Positions 54,335 to 61,522 of a DNA stretch of 64,000 bases are shown here, one piece after another. Every line of letters starts with the position of its first letter. Position 1 is the stretch's first letter. Source of the stretch: Beduini massiliensis (lineage in GTDB: Bacteria; Bacillota_I; Bacilli_A; Erysipelotrichales; Coprobacillaceae); assembly GCF_000829905.1 (NCBI RefSeq), contig NZ_CDPP01000004.1, positions 458,001-522,000 on the forward strand, written 5' to 3'. The notes under the pieces were generated by a model that did not search any database, was not told the DNA's origin, and saw only the letters and a list, made by a program, of their open reading frames with translations. Position numbers and translations under genes: made by a program.

Positions 54335-56128
54335 ATGGAAAGAATTCAAGTCATGGTTTGTGCCGGTACAGGATGTACAATCGGAAATTCCGGGGAATTG
54401 ATTGAACTATTTAAAGAAGAAATCCGCAGTATCGGTTTACAAAATGAAGTTTCCGTTTTAAAGACAGGATGCTTAGGTCTATGTGGTTTTGGACCAAATA
54501 TCTGCATTTATCCGGACAATATCATTTATAAATCTGTGAAGCCGGAAGATGTCAAAGAAATTGTCATGGAACATTTCTATAAAGGACGTCCGGTTACACG
54601 ATTAATGCTGAATGAGAGCGATGAAGTCAGCAAAGAAATCTTGGACATCAATCACACTAAATTCTACGAAAAGCAAAAAAGAATTGCGCTGCATAACTGC
54701 GGTGTCATCGATCCTGAGAATATTGAAGAATATATCGGAAAAGACGGATATGCCGCTTTAGGAAAAGCATTAACGGAAATGAGCCCGCAAGAAGTAGTGG
54801 ACGAAATCAAAGCCAGTGGTTTACGTGGACGCGGTGGTGGAGGTTTCCCTACCGGAGTGAAATGGCAAGCTGCATTAAATCAGCCGGGAGATGAAAAATA
54901 TGTCATCTGTAATGCTGACGAAGGAGATCCGGGAGCTTTTATGGATCGTTCAATTCTCGAAGGAAATCCACATAGTATTTTAGAAGCAATGGCCATTGCC
55001 GGATATGCAATCGGTGCCCATCATGGATATATTTATATTCGTGCAGAATATCCAATTGCTGTGGAACGTTTGGAAACAGCGATTTCACAAGCAAAAGAAT
55101 TAGGATTATTAGGAGATAATATTTTTGGTACCGGATTTGACTTTGATTTGGAAATCCGTTTGGGAGCCGGAGCTTTTGTCTGTGGTGAAGAAACGGCCTT
55201 GATTCAATCTATTCAAGGGGAGCGAGGGATGCCGATTCCAAAACCGCCATTTCCGGCTGAACGTGGGGTTTGGGGAAAACCAACCATCATTAACAATGTA
55301 GAAACATATGCAAACCTTACCCAGATTATCTTAAATGGAGCGGATTGGTTTAAATCCATCGGAACAGAAACTTCTCCGGGAACAAAAGTATTTGCGCTTG
55401 GCGGAAAAATCACCAATACCGGATTAGTAGAAGTGCCAATGGGGACCACATTAAGAGAAATTATTTATGAAATCGGTGGCGGATGCCCTAACCGTAAAGA
55501 ATTCAAAGCAGTTCAGACCGGTGGTCCAAGTGGCGGATGCTTAACCGAAGAACAGTTAGATACACCAATCGGTTTTGATGAACTGATCAAATTAGGTTCT
55601 ATGATGGGATCTGGTGGGATGATCGTCCTTGATGAAGATAACTGTATGGTAGACGTTGCCCGTTTCTATATGGATTTCATCGTTGATGAATCATGTGGTA
55701 AATGTACACCTTGTCGTGTCGGAACTAAACGTTTGTTAGAAATTTTAGAGAAAATCTGCAACGGTGAAGGAACTTTAGACTTACTAGATGAACTGGAAAC
55801 GTTGTCTCATACAATCAAAGACACAGCATTATGTGGTTTGGGACAGTCTGCCCCTAACCCTGTCTTATCTACTTTAGAACATTTTAAAGACGAATATATC
55901 GCCCATGTCGTAGATAAAAAATGTCCTGCCGGAATCTGTAAAGCCTTGTTAGAATATAAAGTCAATGCAGAAAAATGTAGAAAATGTGGATTATGTGCAC
56001 GTCAATGTCCGGTAAGTGCAATAAGCGGTGCTGTAGGTAAAGAAACATATCATATTGATATGGAAAAATGTATCAAGTGTGGAAACTGTATCAAAGCTTG
56101 TCACTTTGAAGCAATCGAAAGAAAGTAG
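54335..56128 (+). CDS. hydB: NADH-dependent [FeFe] hydrogenase subunit HydB (NuoF-like)
   Basis: A 597-residue flavoprotein. Domain order: N-terminal thioredoxin-like [2Fe-2S] (C-A-G-T-G-C and C-L-G-L-C-G, residues ~7-50); NuoF core with FMN site G-L-R-G-R-G-G-G-G-F-P near 165 and NADH site near 240-300; SLBB; a [4Fe-4S] S-C-G-K-C-T-P-C near 452; and two C-terminal ferredoxin clusters (C-R-K-C-G-L-C and C-I-K-C-G-N-C). It exchanges electrons with NAD(H) and couples to ferredoxin and HydA in bifurcation. GGGGAGG lies 8 bases before the ATG. Confidence 0.94.
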   Translation: MERIQVMVCAGTGCTIGNSGELIELFKEEIRSIGLQNEVSVLKTGCLGLCGFGPNICIYPDNIIYKSVKPEDVKEIVMEHFYKGRPVTRLMLNESDEVSKEILDINHTKFYEKQKRIALHNCGVIDPENIEEYIGKDGYAALGKALTEMSPQEVVDEIKASGLRGRGGGGFPTGVKWQAALNQPGDEKYVICNADEGDPGAFMDRSILEGNPHSILEAMAIAGYAIGAHHGYIYIRAEYPIAVERLETAISQAKELGLLGDNIFGTGFDFDLEIRLGAGAFVCGEETALIQSIQGERGMPIPKPPFPAERGVWGKPTIINNVETYANLTQIILNGADWFKSIGTETSPGTKVFALGGKITNTGLVEVPMGTTLREIIYEIGGGCPNRKEFKAVQTGGPSGGCLTEEQLDTPIGFDELIKLGSMMGSGGMIVLDEDNCMVDVARFYMDFIVDESCGKCTPCRVGTKRLLEILEKICNGEGTLDLLDELETLSHTIKDTALCGLGQSAPNPVLSTLEHFKDEYIAHVVDKKCPAGICKALLEYKVNAEKCRKCGLCARQCPVSAISGAVGKETYHIDMEKCIKCGNCIKACHFEAIERK

Positions 56129-56140
56129 GAGATGAGAATA

Positions 56141-57898
56141 ATGGGAAAAATAAAACTAACAATCAATAATCGTGTAGTTGAAGCCGAAGAAGGTCAGACT
56201 GTTTTAGAAGTTGCTAGAGAAAATGGTATTCACATCCCTACTCTTTGCTACTTAAAAGATTTGACCGGAACCGGAGCTTGTCGTGTTTGTCAGGTAGAAA
56301 TTGAAGGGGCACGTACCTTATGTGCAGCTTGTGTTTATCCGGTAAGAGAAGGACTTGTTGTCAAAACACATTCTGTTCGTGCTTTAGAAGCAAGAAAAAA
56401 TGTGGTAGAATTAATTGTATCGAATCACTCTAAAGACTGTTTGTCATGTATTCGCAACACAAATTGCGAATTACAGCGTCTATGTCAGGAATTAGGTGTG
56501 CGTGAAGATGCCTATGCAGGAAATAAAACACCTTCTACTTTTGATGAGGTATCACCAGGAATCGTTCGTGATACGTCTAAATGTGTTTTATGCGGACGAT
56601 GCGTTGCGGCCTGCAAGAAGATTCAAGGATTAGGTGTTCTCGGATTCATGGATCGTGGCTTTAAAACTAAAGTCGGTCCGGTTTATGACCGCAGTTTCAA
56701 TGATGTCAACTGTATGCAGTGCGGACAATGTATCAATGTATGTCCGGTTGGGGCACTTCATGAAAAAGAAGAAATTCATGATGTTATCAATGCCATCAAC
56801 GATCCACATAAACATGTTATTGTGCAAACAGCACCAGCGGTTCGTGCCAGCCTCGGTGAAGAATTTGGCATGCCGATCGGTACTCGTGTTACCGGTAAAA
56901 TGGTAGCCGCTCTTAAAATGATGGGATTTGACCGAGTATATGATACAAACTTCGCAGCCGATTTGACCATTATGGAAGAAGGCTATGAATTCATCCATCG
57001 TGTTAAAGAAGATGGTGTTTTGCCAATGATTACTTCTTGTTCACCAGGATGGGTCAATTATGTAGAAACTCAATATCCAGAAATATTAGATCATTTATCA
57101 AGCTGTAAATCCCCGCATATGATGTTTGGTGCCATGGCTAAATCTTATTACGCAAAACAGCAGCGTTTAGATCCGAAAGATATCTATGTTGTTAGCGTTA
57201 TGCCTTGTGTCGCTAAAAAAGGGGAAAAAGAACGTGAACAAATGATCAATAACGGAATGAAAGATGTTGATGCGGTTATTACAACACGTGAACTTGGCAA
57301 GATGATCAAAATGTTCGGAATCAACTTTAAAGACTTAGCAGATGACCAGTTCGATCAGGATTTCTTTGGAGAATACAGTGGAGCCGGGGTGATTTTTGGT
57401 GCCAGCGGTGGTGTTATGGAAGCTGCATTAAGAACAGTGGCCGATGTTTTAACAAACCAAGACATTGAAGAAATCGAATATCAGCAAGTGCGTGGTGTCG
57501 AAGGACTTAAAGAAGCTACGCTCAACATCGGGGATTTAGAAGTAAAAGTTGCTGTTGCTCAATCAATGAGCGTCGCTCGTCCGTTGTTGGAAGATATCAA
57601 GAAAGGAACATCGCCTTATCATTTTATTGAAATCATGGGATGTCCTGGCGGATGTGTCAATGGTGGCGGACAATCTTATATCAATGCCTTAGTACGAAAC
57701 AGCGGGTTTAACTATAAATTAGCACGTGCTAAAGCACTCTATGATGAAGATGAATCATTGCCAGTAAGAAAATCACATAAAAACAAACAGATTCAAGAAT
57801 TGTATGATAATTTCTTAGGAGCCCCAAATTCACACTTAGCTCATGAATTATTACACACAACCTACAGTAAGAGGGAAAAATATCCGGATAAGGATTAA
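56141..57898 (+). CDS. hydA: NADH-dependent [FeFe] hydrogenase catalytic subunit HydA
   Basis: A 585-residue catalytic subunit. N-terminal [2Fe-2S] (G-A-C-R-V-C and L-C-A-A-C), His-Cys3 cluster (H-S-K-D-C-L-S-C with C later), two [4Fe-4S] (C-V-L-C-G-R-C and C-M-Q-C-G-Q-C), then the H-cluster domain with all motifs: T-S-C-S-P-G-W near residue 300, M-P-C-V-A-K-K near 356 and M-G-C-P-G-G-C-V-N-G-G-G near 500. It makes or consumes H2 with NADH and ferredoxin. Maturases HydEFG are not in the window. ATG at 56141 has AGGAG 9 bases upstream; an ATG three codons before abuts it. Confidence 0.95.
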   Translation: MGKIKLTINNRVVEAEEGQTVLEVARENGIHIPTLCYLKDLTGTGACRVCQVEIEGARTLCAACVYPVREGLVVKTHSVRALEARKNVVELIVSNHSKDCLSCIRNTNCELQRLCQELGVREDAYAGNKTPSTFDEVSPGIVRDTSKCVLCGRCVAACKKIQGLGVLGFMDRGFKTKVGPVYDRSFNDVNCMQCGQCINVCPVGALHEKEEIHDVINAINDPHKHVIVQTAPAVRASLGEEFGMPIGTRVTGKMVAALKMMGFDRVYDTNFAADLTIMEEGYEFIHRVKEDGVLPMITSCSPGWVNYVETQYPEILDHLSSCKSPHMMFGAMAKSYYAKQQRLDPKDIYVVSVMPCVAKKGEKEREQMINNGMKDVDAVITTRELGKMIKMFGINFKDLADDQFDQDFFGEYSGAGVIFGASGGVMEAALRTVADVLTNQDIEEIEYQQVRGVEGLKEATLNIGDLEVKVAVAQSMSVARPLLEDIKKGTSPYHFIEIMGCPGGCVNGGGQSYINALVRNSGFNYKLARAKALYDEDESLPVRKSHKNKQIQELYDNFLGAPNSHLAHELLHTTYSKREKYPDKD

Positions 57899-57911
57899 CG
57901 GGGGAAGTCGT

Positions 57912-58802
57912 ATGAAGTTTATTAAATATTTATTATGTTGTACACTTTTATTTATAGGGGGATGCAGCAGCAGTCCAAAAACCGAAAGTAAAAAACTAAA
58001 TATCCTTTGTCCTAGTGGTGCGCCGTCATTGGCGCTCACTAGCATTTACGAAGATCATAATGTCACGATTGTGGAAGGCACCGATCTTTTGATTGCTGAG
58101 CTCTCTAAAAAAGACAGTGAGTATGATCTCATCATTGCCCCCATCAATCTTGGTGGAAAATTGATAGCTGCGAATCAGACTGATTATCGTCTCGACAGTA
58201 TCATCACTTGGGGAAACCTTTATTTAGTCGGAACCGGCCAGGAAGCATTGAGTGAACAAGGTGAAATTGCTTTATTTGGTCAGGGTGCTGTACCGGAAAA
58301 GATTTACAATACTGCCAATATTGACACTGCTTTAACCCCTAATTACTATAATGCCGGTAATTATGTGCAGACTCAGTTATTAAGCGGTCAAAGCAAAGTG
58401 GGATTGCTCGCTGAACCACTAGCCACCGCAACCATTGCTAAAGCTAAAAGTGAAGGGATTGAATTGCAGGTCTTAATGGATCTTCAGCAAGCCTATGCTG
58501 ACGCTAAAGGAACAGAATACGGATATCCGCAAGCCGCTATTTTTGCTAAAGACAGTGAGGCGGTCAAAGAAGTAACAAAACAGATCCAGGAATACTGCGA
58601 TGGCGGTTTTAATGGTATGGATGGATATTTAGACACGATTGGTGTCGATACATTAAAATTACCTAGCAAAGAAGTGACTTTAAAATCTTTAGATAAGCAA
58701 AATATTAAGTATAAGAAAGCTAAAGATGTTACAAATGATATCACAACTTTCTTAAAAGAATTTAATATTGATTTTGATAACAGCATGTTATTGAATGAAT
58801 AA
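57912..58802 (+). CDS. ABC importer substrate-binding lipoprotein (NMT1/SsuA-like)
   Basis: A 296-residue lipoprotein: signal peptide with lipobox F-I-G-G-C, lipidated Cys at residue 18, then a periplasmic-binding fold of the NMT1/THI5/SsuA type (ILCPSGAPSLAL near the N-terminus, later LAEPLATATIAKA). Ligand unknown (sulfonate, pyrimidine precursor or metal chelate are possible). GGGGGAAG precedes the ATG. It starts 13 bases after hydA, so it is part of, or closely linked to, the hydrogenase operon. Confidence 0.82.
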   Translation: MKFIKYLLCCTLLFIGGCSSSPKTESKKLNILCPSGAPSLALTSIYEDHNVTIVEGTDLLIAELSKKDSEYDLIIAPINLGGKLIAANQTDYRLDSIITWGNLYLVGTGQEALSEQGEIALFGQGAVPEKIYNTANIDTALTPNYYNAGNYVQTQLLSGQSKVGLLAEPLATATIAKAKSEGIELQVLMDLQQAYADAKGTEYGYPQAAIFAKDSEAVKEVTKQIQEYCDGGFNGMDGYLDTIGVDTLKLPSKEVTLKSLDKQNIKYKKAKDVTNDITTFLKEFNIDFDNSMLLNE

Positions 58803-59508
58803 AAAATGTTTATCGATCATTATATTGATCCTACTATGGCAATTTCTAGCCATGCTGACAGCCAGAGAAGTTCTGCTTCCTCAGCCCATCCATGTTTTTA
58901 CGAGAATCTACGAAATGCTGTTATCAGGTAAATTTTATGGAGCGGTGGCAACAACCCTTCTCCGTGCAAATTTAAGTTTTCTGATTGCGCTTCTATTGGG
59001 AATCAGCTTAGGACTGCTTGCTTCCTTTCATTCACAGGTTGAAGCTTTCCTAAGCCCCATTCTTTCTTTTCTGCAAACCATTCCGCAGATTTCCTATATG
59101 ATTATTCTGCTTGTTTGGTTTGATCAGTTTATGTGCATTCTCATCATCATTCTTTTAATGACCTTTCCGATCGTCTATCATAATATTCTGACGGGAATGA
59201 AAAACATTGATGCCAGTTTGATTGATATCATTCGTCAATATCAGCACCCGATGCCGTTTTTAATCTTTAGGGTCTATTTACCCCTCATCAAGCCGTATAT
59301 TTATTCTGCGGTCGATGCGATTCTGCCTTTAAGTTTAAAGATCGGCGTAATGGCAGAAGTACTGATTCAAACACGTACCGGGATTGGGGCTCAGCTTTAT
59401 TTAGCACGTTTAAACATTGACATGACAGGCGTCTTTGCCTGGACAATCTGTCTTGTGATGCTGCTGATGTTAGAAGTCAAAATCGTTCATTTAGGACTAC
59501 GAAAGTAG
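58795..59508 (+). CDS. ABC importer permease (SsuC/TauC-like)
   Basis: A 237-residue membrane protein with six helices. The EAA loop is present in modified form (DIIRQYQHPMPFLIFRVYLPLIKPYIYSA), as in binding-protein-dependent permeases. It overlaps the binding-protein gene by 8 bases. No ATPase gene follows (next is a minus-strand gene behind a terminator), so the ATPase is elsewhere or shared. Together the two proteins form an importer that is read through from the hydrogenase genes. Confidence 0.82.
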   Translation: MNKKCLSIIILILLWQFLAMLTAREVLLPQPIHVFTRIYEMLLSGKFYGAVATTLLRANLSFLIALLLGISLGLLASFHSQVEAFLSPILSFLQTIPQISYMIILLVWFDQFMCILIIILLMTFPIVYHNILTGMKNIDASLIDIIRQYQHPMPFLIFRVYLPLIKPYIYSAVDAILPLSLKIGVMAEVLIQTRTGIGAQLYLARLNIDMTGVFAWTICLVMLLMLEVKIVHLGLRK

Positions 59509-59517
59509 TCCTTTTTA
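59493..59517 (+). terminator. Terminator of hydrogenase/ABC transcript
   Basis: Perfect stem AGGACTAC / GTAGTCCT with loop GAAA, followed by TTTTTATAT; overlaps the end of the permease gene. Confidence 0.9.
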
Positions 59518-59862
59518 TATCCCAAAATATTTTCGGTAAGTCTCTTCCATTTCTTCATCCCCTATTTTTCTTTTTACAAACTGATCTAATTCTTGAAAAG
59601 AATAGTTTTCTAAAAGACAACGTAAAATCAGATGTCGCTGAAAACATGTAAAATCCTGATGATGATAATGGTGCTGTTTTAAATATAATAAGAAGCGTTG
59701 CTTTATTATATAAAAATCACTAAAATAATCAGGCTGTCCATATACATCACTCATAAATGCTGCATATTCTATCAGATCTTCTTTTAACTTATCTAAATCG
59801 TGATAGTTGCTTAATGTAAGTGAGAGTTGATTTAATAAATACTCTAAAGTTTCTCTCTCCAA
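59515..59862 (-). CDS. Hypothetical protein, ~115 residues
   Basis: A soluble, helical, acidic protein of about 115 residues (contains LNQLSLTLSNYHDLDKLKED and ends RKYFGI), rich in Leu, Tyr, His and Glu; no motif recognised. The start used is TTG at 59862 because GAGGTG lies 6 bases upstream, as in neighbouring genes; GTG at 59871 within that site is the alternative. It converges with the permease gene. Function unknown. Confidence 0.55.
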   Translation of the reverse strand: MERETLEYLLNQLSLTLSNYHDLDKLKEDLIEYAAFMSDVYGQPDYFSDFYIIKQRFLLYLKQHHYHHQDFTCFQRHLILRCLLENYSFQELDQFVKRKIGDEEMEETYRKYFGI

Positions 59863-59963
59863 ATCAATCACCTCATCTAACTTATTCTCAGCAATTATGA
59901 TATCTTCTCAAAATAATGGGTGAATGACTTTTTCATAAAATCATATTTATATTAAACTGCACA

Positions 59964-59990
59964 TAAAAAAACACCTATCATAAGATAGGC
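59964..59990 (-). terminator. Terminator of acpP
   Basis: Minus-strand stem CCTATC / GATAGG with loop TTAT followed by TGTTTTTTT. Confidence 0.8.
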
Positions 59991-59998
59991 ATTCATGA

Positions 59999-60223
59999 TT
60001 ATTGTCTTTTTGCTTCTACTAAGTGAATCAAATCTCCGACTGTTTTGATGGTTAGTAGCTCTTCATCTTCAAATTGCACGTCTAATGCTTCTTCCATTTG
60101 GAATACTAAGTCCACTAAATCTAATGAATCAATTCCAAGATCTTTAAAATTAGATTCTTCCGTTAATGTTTTTCCTTTTAATTTTGGTTCCAAAACTTCT
60201 GTAATTTTTGCTAAATAATCCAT
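59999..60223 (-). CDS. acpP: Acyl carrier protein
   Basis: A 74-residue acyl carrier protein. The phosphopantetheine serine is in G-I-D-S-L-D-L-V-D near residue 36; helix II follows (LVFQMEEALDVQFEDEEL). It carries acyl chains in fatty acid synthesis. ATG at 60223 follows AGAGGTG; the GTG three codons earlier is within the ribosome site. It lies 27 bp downstream of the 132-residue gene on the same strand; the rest of the fatty-acid genes are not here. Confidence 0.92.
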   Translation of the reverse strand: MDYLAKITEVLEPKLKGKTLTEESNFKDLGIDSLDLVDLVFQMEEALDVQFEDEELLTIKTVGDLIHLVEAKRQ

Positions 60224-60249
60224 TATTTTCACCTCTTAGACTTATTATA

Positions 60250-60648
60250 TCATTTTATCAAATAAAATAAAACATCATCTAATGCTTTCTTACGCAAACG
60301 ATAATAAGTCGAACGTGAATAATATTCATTCCACCATTCCCTTTTGTTGGGGTTTAAATAATCTTTTTCAATCAGCTGATAAATTTCTTTAGGCAATGAA
60401 GCTAAGATCCCATCAATAAAAGTAACAACCGTTTCCAAGTTCTCTTTCTTTTCTATATAATTAATCATAGATGTTTCTAAATGGTTATAAGGGGCATGAC
60501 GATCCTTAATGACATTATATTGTAATTGTGGGTAAAATTCCTTTTCATTGATCAATCTTAACTGCAGTTGTGCTTTTTGATATTCTCTGATAATTCCCCT
60601 TAATAATTTATCTTTCTCTTTTAAACTCATTTTATCTAAATCTGTCAT
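60250..60648 (-). CDS. Conserved small protein with sigma-region-4/ArpU-like C-terminus
   Basis: A 132-residue protein. The C-terminal part LPKEIYQLIEKDYLNP followed by WWNEYYSRSTYYRLRKKALD resembles the helix-turn-helix of ArpU/RinA-type regulators (Y-Y-S-R-S-T-Y-Y-R-L-R-K-K-A). The N-terminus is a charged helical segment. From memory, a conserved Mollicutes family (MG284/MPN403) has similar size and also sits near an acpP gene, but this was not verified. TTAGGAGG lies 9 bases before the ATG and is paired in a hairpin (60657-60691). Confidence 0.65.
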   Translation of the reverse strand: MTDLDKMSLKEKDKLLRGIIREYQKAQLQLRLINEKEFYPQLQYNVIKDRHAPYNHLETSMINYIEKKENLETVVTFIDGILASLPKEIYQLIEKDYLNPNKREWWNEYYSRSTYYRLRKKALDDVLFYLIK

Positions 60649-60656
60649 AAAAATAA

Positions 60657-60691
60657 TCCTCCTAACGTAAATATTCTATACATTAGGAGGA
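60657..60691 (-). promoter_or_regulatory. Hairpin that includes the Shine-Dalgarno sequence of the 60250-60648 gene
   Basis: Minus-strand RNA: TCCTCCTAA (60683-60691) pairs with TTAGGAGGA (60657-60665), a perfect 9-bp stem with a 17-base loop; the 3' arm is the ribosome-binding site. A run of T follows (TTATTTTT), so the same hairpin may act as a terminator of the phosphatase gene. Confidence 0.6.
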
Positions 60692-60699
60692 ATTACTCA

Positions 60700-61431
60700 T
60701 TAAAATGTAAAATTTTCTTTTAATTCGTCGATTTCTTCATTCGTTAATCCAATTTTCACTAGATATTCCTGACTGCTTCCATAATGATCGCGCAAATGAT
60801 TCAACATTTTCATCATATAGAGTGGTTCTGAATATAAATAACGCACTTGTCCGGGTTCAAGCATCTTTTCCAATTTCTCATTAATCTCCATATTATTTTC
60901 ATAAGATTCTGAGTAATCTTTCACGATATCGTACTCATGGCATCCTGCCAGATCAAGAAGCAATGCAGCAATGACCCCGGTACGATCTTTCCCCGCTGAA
61001 CAATGAAAAATAACGCCGTCATAAGGATATTGCACAAATGTTTTAAATACCTCTTTAATGGCTGGCTGAGCTTGATCCAATAAGACACAGTACAAATCTC
61101 CCATATCTTTAAAATCCATGTTCTGGGGAACTAAAACCGCATCGCCGCCACCAAATAAATCAATGCTGTAATATTTAATGACATCATCATCCATTAAGAC
61201 ATTAGGTTCCTTTTGACGTTCTGCCCCACTTCTTAGATCAATGACTGCACGCATTCCATAATCAATTAAATATTGACGGTCCACTTCCGTTAAATTGTCC
61301 ATTCCCGCACAACGAACATATTTATGTGATTTTGTATAAGCCCCACTCTGTGTTTCGTATCCGCCTAAATCACGTGTATTCCTTACCGATGTAATAGGCA
61401 GTAATCGCTCTTCTCTACTCATATATTGCAT
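60700..61431 (-). CDS. Tyrosine-protein phosphatase (IphP/PF13350 type)
   Basis: A 243-residue protein with the P-loop H-C-S-A-G-K-D-R-T-G near residue 152 (Cys nucleophile and Arg) and the family block T-S-V-R-N-T-R-D-L-G-G-Y near residue 16. The VIDLRSGAERQKEP strand is also typical. It dephosphorylates tyrosine or phosphoinositides in relatives; the target here is unknown. AGGTG lies 6 bases before the ATG at 61431. It precedes the 132-residue gene and acpP. Confidence 0.85.
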   Translation of the reverse strand: MQYMSREERLLPITSVRNTRDLGGYETQSGAYTKSHKYVRCAGMDNLTEVDRQYLIDYGMRAVIDLRSGAERQKEPNVLMDDDVIKYYSIDLFGGGDAVLVPQNMDFKDMGDLYCVLLDQAQPAIKEVFKTFVQYPYDGVIFHCSAGKDRTGVIAALLLDLAGCHEYDIVKDYSESYENNMEINEKLEKMLEPGQVRYLYSEPLYMMKMLNHLRDHYGSSQEYLVKIGLTNEEIDELKENFTF

Positions 61432-61469
61432 ATGTTTCACCTCATTTTTCATTATACTATAAACGCTTA

Positions 61470-61496
61470 TAAAAAACGATGATAAAATCATCGTTT
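61470..61496 (-). terminator. Terminator of PAS-GGDEF-GAF gene
   Basis: Minus-strand stem ACGATGAT / ATCATCGT with a 3-base loop, followed by TTTTTTATA. Confidence 0.8.
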
Positions 61497-61522
61497 AACC
61501 TTGCTTACATACATCTAATCCC

